A DNA stretch of 30,479 nucleotides from Bacillota bacterium. GTDB taxonomy: Bacteria > Bacillota > Dethiobacteria > DTU022. The notes under the pieces were generated by a model. That model was not told where the DNA came from. It searched no databases and worked only from the letters and a program-made list of their open reading frames with translations. The stretch's first letter is position 1; each line of letters begins with the position of its first letter. Positions 16,591 through 22,923 of the stretch are shown one piece after another. The stretch covers positions 1 to 30,479 of the forward strand of contig JAAZHP010000012.1 of NCBI GenBank assembly GCA_012510625.1. The letters are read 5' to 3'. Both the position numbers and the translations under genes were made by a program.

Positions 16591-16743
16591 TTATTTATCC
16601 AGCAGCAGGAAGATTCCCGCAACCACGGCCAGTATGTTAAGAATTAATCCTTGATGGGGGAAGCTAATGCTTAAAATTGGTAGCAAGCCCGCTGCAATCA
16701 ACCAGATGGCAAGCAGTACTTTTCCCACGCCCTTAAGTTTCAT
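16591..16743 (-). CDS. Small hydrophobic membrane protein, 50 aa
   Basis: A short gene with all the signs of being real. ATG 16743 is preceded by AGGGGGTTTAAAA, and a strong terminator follows the stop. The protein is MKLKGVGKVLLAIWLIAAGL and onward: a basic N-terminus, then two hydrophobic helices (about residues 8-26 and 32-47) joined by SISFPHQG, ending LLLDK. It is probably a two-helix inner-membrane protein, perhaps of the unnamed small proteins found in Firmicutes. No function is assigned. Confidence 0.75.
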   Translation of the reverse strand: MKLKGVGKVLLAIWLIAAGLLPILSISFPHQGLILNILAVVAGIFLLLDK

Positions 16744-16993
16744 TTTTAAACCCCCTAATAGAAGATAGAATTTTAAATCTTACTCGTTTATTCTGTAAAT
16801 GCATTAATAAGTCCTGCCGGTTTACAAAATATTATGGTGACCCTGCATTGAGCAGGTTGTGAGTATTCAGAATCCAACACTCAGCAAGCGGGGTTACGAA
16901 AACGGCGCCTGTGAAAAAAGGTTGACGACGTTAAAGGTACGGAAACCATGCTGTTCCCAGAAGTGTTCAGGAATGCAGGTGTGCCGTTTTGTA

Positions 16994-17512
16994 TTATTTT
17001 TCAATCCATTCGGGGCAGATGGAAATGCCGCCCTCCCGGTACACGGCCACCTGGGGCACGTAGAAGAAGATCATATTCGGATTTTTGCCAAACCACTCAC
17101 GCACCCTCTGCTCCGGCCAGAGTAAAGCCGCCTGTTCCAGGTTTTCAACGGAGAGCGGTAGAACGACGCGCTCGTCGTTGAGCACGTAGGTCAGCGTGGA
17201 ATAGTCTGGGTCTACCGCCTCCAGCGGTATGGTAATGCGGGTGTGCCTGGAGAGAGGTGAACCGGTCATCAACCGGAAGTCGATGGGGGTGAGAAAAACC
17301 CCGGAGTTGGTGTAGGGCCGCTTGAGCACAGGCTTGCCGATGGCCTCGTAAATTGCCTGATAGAAACCCGGCAGGGATTCTTCGAGGCGGCGCCAGGCTT
17401 CGCTTTCGGGGAATGCGCTGAGGGGCAGAATACCGCGCTCCACTATCAGGGGAAGATTTTCCTCGCTGCCGAGCAGGTAATGAAACAGGCGATCGCTTCG
17501 GCAGATCTTCAT
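16994..17512 (-). CDS. Unrecognised conserved-looking protein, 172 aa
   Basis: I do not recognise this family. The protein is soluble, with no signal peptide or membrane segment, and acidic overall. It carries strings such as GVFLTPIDFRLMTGSPLSRH, ITIPLEAVDPDYSTLTYVLN and NPNMIFFYVPQVAVYREGG. The first two have some flavour of a fold that recognises a small ligand (compare ART/DUF4433-like proteins), but this is a guess. ATG 17512 and TTG 17515 are adjacent, and GGGAGG lies 6-9 nt upstream. It has its own -10 box (TATAAT on the minus strand, about 45 bp upstream) overlapped by a perfect palindrome at 17556-17574, so expression may be controlled. Confidence 0.65.
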   Translation of the reverse strand: MKICRSDRLFHYLLGSEENLPLIVERGILPLSAFPESEAWRRLEESLPGFYQAIYEAIGKPVLKRPYTNSGVFLTPIDFRLMTGSPLSRHTRITIPLEAVDPDYSTLTYVLNDERVVLPLSVENLEQAALLWPEQRVREWFGKNPNMIFFYVPQVAVYREGGISICPEWIEK

Positions 17513-17555
17513 CAATTGCCGCCTCCCGGATAAAATGGTATATTTTGCTGATCAT

Positions 17556-17574
17556 CTCATTATAGCATAATGAG
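17556..17574. promoter_or_regulatory. Palindrome overlapping a -10 box, candidate operator
   Basis: CTCATTAT (17556-17563) and ATAATGAG (17567-17574) form a perfect 8-bp inverted repeat with a 3-bp spacer. On the minus strand it contains TATAAT, the likely -10 element of the 172-residue protein gene. No run of T follows, so an operator is more likely than a terminator. The binding protein is unknown. Confidence 0.45.
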
Positions 17575-17687
17575 GATGGGTTAAAAGAGCAACTCGCCGG
17601 GGCTTCGGAGAATTTGCCTTGTATCCAATCAAGATTTCCCTCTTGTCCCCGGTTGATACTCCGGGTCCCTGTCCCCGCACCCGGCAA

Positions 17688-17716
17688 TTGACAAAGATTG
17701 CGGGTAAAAGTATAAT
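17688..17716 (+). promoter_or_regulatory. Consensus sigma-A promoter of the FAD oxidoreductase operon
   Basis: TTGACA (17688-17693), a 17-bp spacer and TATAAT (17711-17716): both hexamers are perfect. The predicted transcription start is near 17723. A promoter this strong normally needs a repressor, and an inverted repeat of FadR class lies directly downstream. Confidence 0.85.
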
Positions 17717-17727
17717 TTAACTGGTTG

Positions 17728-17740
17728 GTGGTTGGACCAC
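17728..17740. promoter_or_regulatory. Candidate FadR-class GntR operator
   Basis: GTGGT-TGG-ACCAC is a perfect 5-bp inverted repeat with a 3-bp centre. It contains TGGTTGGACCA, which fits the TNGTNNNACNA consensus known for FadR-subfamily GntR regulators. It lies about 5-18 nt after the predicted transcription start, where binding would block the promoter. A FadR-subfamily regulator is encoded at 20961-21686, three genes along. Confidence 0.6.
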
Positions 17741-17762
17741 AAAATATTTCAGGAGGGAGAGC

Positions 17763-19316
17763 ATGTCCAAAGGCGGTTTCAGTGATTCTTATGATGCTGT
17801 GGTGGTGGGTGCCGGCAACGGGGGATTGACCGCTGCGGCCACCCTTGCGGCAAAAGGGTGTAAGACCCTTTTGCTGGAGCAGCACAATCTGCCGGGCGGG
17901 TTTGCTTCCAGCTTCGTCAGGGGAAGGTTTGAGTTCGAACCTTCGCTGCATGAGGTTTCAGATTTTGGTCCGCCCCACGACAAGGGGAATGTGCGCATAC
18001 TTCTGGAAGACAAGATCGGTATTGATACTGAATGGATGGCGGTGCCGGAGGCATACAGGTTGATTATCCCCCATGAAAAGGGTGGCCGGCTGGATGCAAC
18101 CATGCCTTTCGGTGAAGAAGAGTATATCGCCAAGATGGAAGAGTATGTGCCGGGCTCCAGGGAATCTGTTTACAAGTTTATCAGGTTATGCGAAGAGGTG
18201 GTAAACGCCTTCACCTACCTGGGGCAATCTAGAGGCAACCCCGATAAGAAAGTTCTCACCAGCACTTACGGCAACTTTCTCAAAACGGCCTCATATACTC
18301 TCCAGGATGTGCTGGATGCCGTAAAAATGCCCTACCGGGCCCAGAAGATCATTACCGCCTACTGGTGCTACCTGGGCGTGGGGGTTAGAGATGTAAGCTT
18401 CAGCATTTTTGCGGCCATGTTTTACCGCTACATAACCAAGCAGGCATTCGTTCCCCGGCACCGCTCCCACGAGTTTACTGCGGCGCTGGATATGAAGATC
18501 CGGGAGCTGGGCGGCGATATACTTTACAACACCAGGGTGGAAAAAATACTGGTAGAAGACGGCCGGGTGGTGGGAGTGGAAACTGCCCACGGGGACATTA
18601 TCAAGACCAATCACGTCATAGCCAACACTTCTCCACATACGGTTTACAGCCGGCTGATCCATCCCCGGACAGAGGTGCCGGAGCTGGCCTGGAAAACCTG
18701 CAACGCCAGAAAGGTTAGCTTCTCCGCTTTTGTTGTATACCTGGGTCTGGATAAAAGCCCTCAAGAGCTGGGCCTGAATGAATACAGCTATTTTGTTTAC
18801 AGCACCCCCGATACCAATGACATCTACGATGCCTTTCACAGGCTGGAAAGGCCGGTGGGCCAGGCTACGGTATGCCTGAACAATGCCGTCCCCGACTGCT
18901 CTCCGGAAGGAACCAGCATCGTCTACCTCACCACCCTTTTCAGCGGAGATTGCTGGAGCAATGTCCCGCCGGAGGACTATTTCAAGGTTAAGAATAAGAT
19001 AGCCGAAGATTTGATTGACGAGTTTGAAAAAGCTGTAAATGTCAATTTGCGGGACAGCATTGAAGAGATTGAAGTAGCCACTCCGGCCACCTTTGCTCAC
19101 TATACCGGAGCTTTTAACGGCGGCGTCTACGGCTACGAGCCTGTTGTCTGGGATTCAGTTCTGCCGCGGATGATGACCATGAATGATGAAAAATACATTA
19201 AGGGTCTTGAGTTTGCCGGAGGTTTTGCCTTCAGGTGTCACGGCTACTCCAGCACGCTTCAGTCGGGTGAAACCGCGGCCCTATTAACATACAAGGATAT
19301 AATGGAGGGGAAGTAA
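17763..19316 (+). CDS. CrtI-like FAD-dependent oxidoreductase (phytoene desaturase/RetSat superfamily)
   Basis: A 517-residue flavoprotein of the phytoene dehydrogenase-like group (COG1233 type). The FAD-binding Rossmann motif is VVVGAGNGGLTAA, with G16, G18 and G21, and the ribose-binding E39 in LLLEQ. It is followed by the family-typical LPGGFASSF and FEFEPSLHEV. The C-terminal FAD segment is around YGYEP...LEFAGGFAFRCHGYSSTLQSGE, seen in pieces. Relatives desaturate, saturate or isomerise polyene or prenyl chains. No phytoene synthase or other carotenoid gene is nearby, so carotenoid synthesis is not supported. ATG 17763 has AGGAGGGAG just upstream. The next gene, a flavin/iron-sulfur reductase, begins one base after the stop, suggesting it supplies electrons. 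The substrate is unknown. Confidence 0.85.
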   Translation: MSKGGFSDSYDAVVVGAGNGGLTAAATLAAKGCKTLLLEQHNLPGGFASSFVRGRFEFEPSLHEVSDFGPPHDKGNVRILLEDKIGIDTEWMAVPEAYRLIIPHEKGGRLDATMPFGEEEYIAKMEEYVPGSRESVYKFIRLCEEVVNAFTYLGQSRGNPDKKVLTSTYGNFLKTASYTLQDVLDAVKMPYRAQKIITAYWCYLGVGVRDVSFSIFAAMFYRYITKQAFVPRHRSHEFTAALDMKIRELGGDILYNTRVEKILVEDGRVVGVETAHGDIIKTNHVIANTSPHTVYSRLIHPRTEVPELAWKTCNARKVSFSAFVVYLGLDKSPQELGLNEYSYFVYSTPDTNDIYDAFHRLERPVGQATVCLNNAVPDCSPEGTSIVYLTTLFSGDCWSNVPPEDYFKVKNKIAEDLIDEFEKAVNVNLRDSIEEIEVATPATFAHYTGAFNGGVYGYEPVVWDSVLPRMMTMNDEKYIKGLEFAGGFAFRCHGYSSTLQSGETAALLTYKDIMEGK

Positions 19317-19317
19317 G

Positions 19318-20547
19318 ATGACCGGGGATAAAATTAATATTAAAATAAAGCCCTTGGGGATTTTGGACCTGCTGGCTTTCAAGAACCTGGTGCCCGGCAG
19401 GAAAAAGCGTATTCAAAAAGCTCCGGCCACGGTTATTGACAGTCTTCAGCCCGTAAATGCCCTCGCTTGCAAACTCCATCCATCTGTCCAGCATTTAATT
19501 GTAGGGGAAGTACGGGATGAAACAGGCGATGTTAGAACATACAAGCTGCTGCCCAATAAAGAGAAAATGACCGATGAACTGGCTTACTTTCGCCCCGGGC
19601 AGTACCTCAGCTTTACCTTCGAAGTGGAAGGAGCAACCGTAACCCGGCCCTATTCCATCTCCTCGTCGCCCCGGGAGGCGCTGGCGGGATTTTACGAAAT
19701 CACCGTTAAAAGAGACCAGGGCGGCTTTATCTCCAACCACATCTGGAACAACTGGACCGTGGGAAGCGAAGTGGTCTCCGGCGGCCCGGAAGGGCAATTC
19801 TACTATGACAATTTGCGCGATCGCAAGCACATTGTGGGGATCGCCGGCGGGAGCGGCATCACGCCCTTCAGATCCATGGCTAAAAGCATCCAGGAAAAAG
19901 ATCTGGATATTAACCTGACCATATTTTACGGCAGCAACAAAAAAGAAGAAATCATTTTTTATGACGAACTTGCTGAACTGAAGGCTTCTTCCGGCGGCAG
20001 GATTAAAGTAATCCACGTGCTGGCCGAAGAAAGGGTGGAAGACTTTGAACATGGCTTTATCACCGTGGATTTGCTGAAGAAATACGTGGATCTCCAGGAC
20101 TGCTCCATTTTTATCTGCGGTCCCCAGGCCATGTATGATCACCTCAACCAAGAACTTGGGAAGCTGGAGATCAGTAGGAAATACATCAGGAGAGAAGTTT
20201 TTGGAGAGATTAAGGATGTTCGCAGCTTAAGCGGCTATCCCGCAGAAGCCGCTGGCAAGACTTTCCGAATGCTGGTGCACATGGGCGGGCGCCAAGTTGA
20301 GATTGAAGCTTCGGCCGGGGAATCGCTGCTGGTGGCCCTGGAAAGAGCGGGGCTGTGCCCTCCTGCTACTTGCCGAAGCGGTTCCTGCGGCGTGTGCCGC
20401 TCCCTGCTGATTAAAGGAGATGTTTTCATCCCCGGGGATGTCGACGGGCGGCGGCAGGCCGACAAGAAGTTCGGCTATATCCACCCCTGCGTCTCCTTCC
20501 CCCTGGAGAACCTGGAAATTGTGGTCCCTAGGCGGAAGGTCCACTAA
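19318..20547 (+). CDS. FNR-type flavin reductase with C-terminal 2Fe-2S ferredoxin domain
   Basis: An NAD(P)H-dependent electron-transfer protein (409 aa) with three modules. FAD domain: RPYSISSSP at 110-118, with the FYEITVKR strand after it. NAD(P)-binding domain: GIAGGSGITPFRSM (GGSG at 177-180) and FICGPQAMYDHL. Plant-type ferredoxin domain: C352, C357 and C360 in CRSGSCGVC, plus C391 in HPCVSF. The first 45 residues (ILDLLAFKNLVPGRKKR) are an extra N-terminal extension. ATG 19318 is one base after the upstream stop, and GGAGGGGAAG at the end of that gene is its ribosome-binding site, so the pair is translationally coupled. It most likely passes electrons from NAD(P)H to the CrtI-like partner. 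The arrangement resembles oxygenase reductases, but no oxygenase gene is nearby. Confidence 0.9.
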   Translation: MTGDKINIKIKPLGILDLLAFKNLVPGRKKRIQKAPATVIDSLQPVNALACKLHPSVQHLIVGEVRDETGDVRTYKLLPNKEKMTDELAYFRPGQYLSFTFEVEGATVTRPYSISSSPREALAGFYEITVKRDQGGFISNHIWNNWTVGSEVVSGGPEGQFYYDNLRDRKHIVGIAGGSGITPFRSMAKSIQEKDLDINLTIFYGSNKKEEIIFYDELAELKASSGGRIKVIHVLAEERVEDFEHGFITVDLLKKYVDLQDCSIFICGPQAMYDHLNQELGKLEISRKYIRREVFGEIKDVRSLSGYPAEAAGKTFRMLVHMGGRQVEIEASAGESLLVALERAGLCPPATCRSGSCGVCRSLLIKGDVFIPGDVDGRRQADKKFGYIHPCVSFPLENLEIVVPRRKVH

Positions 20548-20584
20548 GACGGCTTGCCCATTTTCTATGCATGATGGCCTAAAA

Positions 20585-20610
20585 AGGGGCTGTCTCAAAG
20601 GACAGCCCCT
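20585..20610 (+). terminator. Hairpin after the oxidoreductase operon
   Basis: A perfect 10-bp stem AGGGGCTGTC / GACAGCCCCT with a 6-nt loop, 37 bp after the reductase stop. The following CCTTGTG has few T, so termination may be weak. The sequence is also reminiscent of insertion sequence ends (GGGCTGTCTCAAA), as is GAGCTGTCCCAAAAGTC at about 20633-20649. Confidence 0.55.
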
Positions 20611-20893
20611 CCTTGTGCGGTTGGGGTGTAGGGAGCTGTCCCAAAAGTCGTTTAGAATAATGTATGTGGAGGATGGAACCCCGCCTCTCCATGTCATCCT
20701 GAGCACCTTTTATGTGTCATTCTGAGCGAAGCGAAGGATCTCTAAAACAGGCTTACGGCAATTAACAACAGAAGCAACAGAGTTCCTTCGGGCTACTCCC
20801 TCAGGACAAGCCTTCGGGCTGCGCCCTCAGCATGACAAGAAAGCAAGCCAGAGTAACACAAGTAACACATACGGCTGTCCCGGCCAGGTTGCT
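20611..20893. repeat. Gene-free repeat region before the GntR regulator gene
   Basis: Part of the 413-bp gap between the reductase and regulator genes. It holds a GGAACCCCGCC segment of the palindrome family near 20674 and a truncated ATGTCATCCTGAGCA copy at 20690-20704. A full copy TGTCATTCTGAGCGAAGCG onward lies at 20715-20743. Two CCTTCGGGCT blocks (about 20785 and 20811) end in CAGCATGACA, which look like another segment of the same repeat. No gene is supported. Confidence 0.65.
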
Positions 20894-20921
20894 TTGAATT
20901 ACCAAGCATCTATTCTATAAT
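20894..20921 (+). promoter_or_regulatory. Promoter of the GntR regulator gene
   Basis: TTGAAT (20894-20899), a 16-bp spacer and TATAAT (20916-20921), about 40 bp before the ATG. No clear copy of the GTGGT-3-ACCAC operator is present here, so autoregulation by that site is not evident. Confidence 0.5.
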
Positions 20922-20960
20922 ATAACAAGCAAATGGTAGGCAGGTCTGGGGGTTAAGAAG

Positions 20961-21686
20961 ATGAGCAGCGGCTTTGCGAAACTAAAAGCCGAAAGCTTGA
21001 AGGAGCTATTTGTTAAAGAAATCGAAGCCAAGATAATATCCGGGCAGCTAAAGCCCGGAGAGAGGCTGCCTCCTGAGCGCGAGCTGGCCTCCTTAATGGG
21101 AGTTAGCCGGAGCATTGTCAATTCCGGCATACTGGAGCTGGCTTCAAAAGGTTTTGTCAGGATTATCCCCAGAAGGGGAACCATCGTCCAGGATTATAAG
21201 AATGAGGGGACCCCCGCCATTCTGGCTTCCATAATGAGCTATAACGAGGGGAAATTAAGCCCCAGGCTTTTTAACAGCATGATGGATACAAGGCTGCTCA
21301 TCGAGGTGGAAAGCGCCAGGCTCGCCGCGGAGAACAGAACCGATGAAGACCTGCGGATTATGGAAACCCTGATCAAGAAAGCTGAGAAAAACAGGGATAT
21401 TGAGGCCCACGTGAAATTCAACTATAACTTTCACCATCGCATTACCATTGCCTCGGGCAACGTGGTTTATGCCATGATTTTCAAATCCTTCGAACCGGCT
21501 TGTCTAAACCTCATCGGGATCTACTTTAAATCCGGAGATTACATAGATAAATCTCTGTCCTCCCACAAAAAACTGTTCCAGTCCATAAAAGAGAGGCAGA
21601 AAGACGATGCGGGAAAGATCATGGAAGAGATTCTACTGGAAGGAAGAAGCAGGCTGGTTCACCTGGCCGTAACCGGAGAATCTTAA
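20961..21686 (+). CDS. FadR-subfamily GntR transcriptional regulator
   Basis: A transcription factor (241 aa) with an N-terminal GntR winged helix (about residues 15-80). The segments are EIEAKIISGQLKPGERLPPE, RELASLMGVSRSIVNSGILE and LASKGFVRIIPRRGTIV. An all-helical FCD-type C-terminal ligand-binding domain follows, with RLLIEVESARLAAENRTDEDL and FNYNFHHRITIASGN (the usual D-x3-H / H metal-ligand region). FCD proteins typically sense small organic acids or acyl compounds. ATG 20961 has a GGGGG site about 8 nt upstream. It is in the same orientation as, and likely controls, the upstream flavoprotein operon, whose promoter carries a FadR-class operator at 17728-17740. That link is inference. 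Confidence 0.9.
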   Translation: MSSGFAKLKAESLKELFVKEIEAKIISGQLKPGERLPPERELASLMGVSRSIVNSGILELASKGFVRIIPRRGTIVQDYKNEGTPAILASIMSYNEGKLSPRLFNSMMDTRLLIEVESARLAAENRTDEDLRIMETLIKKAEKNRDIEAHVKFNYNFHHRITIASGNVVYAMIFKSFEPACLNLIGIYFKSGDYIDKSLSSHKKLFQSIKERQKDDAGKIMEEILLEGRSRLVHLAVTGES

Positions 21687-21843
21687 AACGTGGAACCTGC
21701 ACTGGACTGAGCTGCCTGAACTGCTGAAGAGCGGCCGGACAATCCGCTGTATTTATCTTCTTCTAACTGTTGCTGCCGGATCAAAAATACAATAACCAAC
21801 TAATCGGTACATTCCTCGAATGATCCACCTTGCAGGACGGCGC

Positions 21844-22605
21844 TCAGCGTCCAACCAGGAGCTGCGTGTAGTAATAAGAACCGTCTTCCGCCCTGGCGAT
21901 GCCCACACCGATGTGGGTGGCCGCTTCGCTGAGCATGTTATTTCTGTGGCCCTCGGAGTTAAGCCATCCGTTATGAATGGCTTCCGGGATAAGGTTGGGT
22001 TTGCTGTAGGCGATGTTTTCTCCGGCCCAGCGGTAGACGATCTTAAAGTCTTTCAAGAATTGCTTAAAATCAGGATATGTAGGGGTGGCATGACCGAAAG
22101 AATTGTGATCGGCCATGTCCTGGCTTTTGGCCCTGGCGGCGGCGCACAGGGTGGGATCAACCGCCAGCAGATTTCTGCCCTCAGCGGCCCTGGCCTCATT
22201 GGCCAGCTGGATAAGCAAGGTTTCCTCTTCTTCGAAACAGGCCGGCTGTGGTGCAGGTTCCGGCTTTTCCGGAGGTTTTTCTTCTTTTTCAGGTTGGGGC
22301 TTGGGCTGGGGCTGGGGTTCCGGCTGTACCGCCGTTTCTTTCTGGGGAGCGCCGGCGGGTTCAGGTTTGCTATTTTCCTCTTTATTGGGGGTCTCTTCTT
22401 TTATGGGCTTCTCTTCCAGGCCGGTAGGCCGGGCGGATGCTCTTTCCTTTTTGGCGGCAATCAAATCCGCCAGTTCTTGATGGATTGAGTATCTCTGCTC
22501 CGCTGCCGGGGTTTGCAGCTCCTGATCCGGAATTGTTCCCGGGCTGCAGCCGGCGGTATACAGGAACAGCGCTATAATAATGATGAATGAACGAATTTGT
22601 TTCAT
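21844..22605 (-). CDS. CAP/SCP-domain lipoprotein (YkwD-like)
   Basis: A secreted, lipid-anchored protein (253 aa). The signal peptide is MKQIRSFIIIIALFLYTAGC, with the lipidated cysteine at residue 20 (lipobox TAGC). A long low-complexity linker rich in P, E, K and Q follows (about residues 55-110, with repeated PEP and QPQPKPQP-type units) and should span the cell wall. The C-terminal CAP domain has LIQLANEARAAEGRNLLAVD, LCAAARAKSQDMADHNSFGH, WAGENIAYS and NSEGHRNNMLS, with the usual His/Glu/His set. ATG 22605 is chosen because AAGGTGAAG precedes it and it gives a proper signal peptide; the frame opens 13 codons earlier. CAP proteins of this type are common in sporeformers; their molecular role is unclear. 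Confidence 0.88.
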   Translation of the reverse strand: MKQIRSFIIIIALFLYTAGCSPGTIPDQELQTPAAEQRYSIHQELADLIAAKKERASARPTGLEEKPIKEETPNKEENSKPEPAGAPQKETAVQPEPQPQPKPQPEKEEKPPEKPEPAPQPACFEEEETLLIQLANEARAAEGRNLLAVDPTLCAAARAKSQDMADHNSFGHATPTYPDFKQFLKDFKIVYRWAGENIAYSKPNLIPEAIHNGWLNSEGHRNNMLSEAATHIGVGIARAEDGSYYYTQLLVGR

Positions 22606-22646
22606 AAGGGACTTCACCTTAGCGCATGTGTAGCTGCCTTGCAAAT

Positions 22647-22675
22647 AGTATAGTGCAGCGTACCAACTTTTACAA
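22647..22675 (-). promoter_or_regulatory. Sigma-A promoter of the CAP lipoprotein gene
   Basis: On the minus strand, TTGTAA (22675-22670), a 17-bp spacer and TATACT (22652-22647), about 40 bp before ATG 22605. The remainder of the 22606-22923 gap, shared with the divergent DUF3604 gene, contains a diverged CCC...AAAGGGGGATTTAGGG element at 22845-22882 and nothing else that I can identify. Confidence 0.6.
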
Positions 22676-22923
22676 GAGATGGTGGTTGTCTTAAGCAGGC
22701 CAATTCCATCGGAGCTGCCAGGCGGCGAGAGGAAACTTCAGTTTTAAGCCCTTTGTTCCGACTGCTCAAAAGAGAAACGTTCGACGGGTTTTCTTGTAAG
22801 CGAGGGATTTCTTTTATATTACAAGGTCTGGCTGGAGCAACCCAAAGTCCCACTTTTCCAAAGGGGGATTTAGGGAGATTTTAGCGAAATTTATAAATAC
22901 CATTTGCGATCTGGGGGTTCGCA

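Noticed and set aside
17763..20547. Carotenoid biosynthesis locus
   Set aside because: The CrtI-like gene is not accompanied by phytoene synthase or any other carotenoid gene, and the reductase partner is atypical for that pathway.
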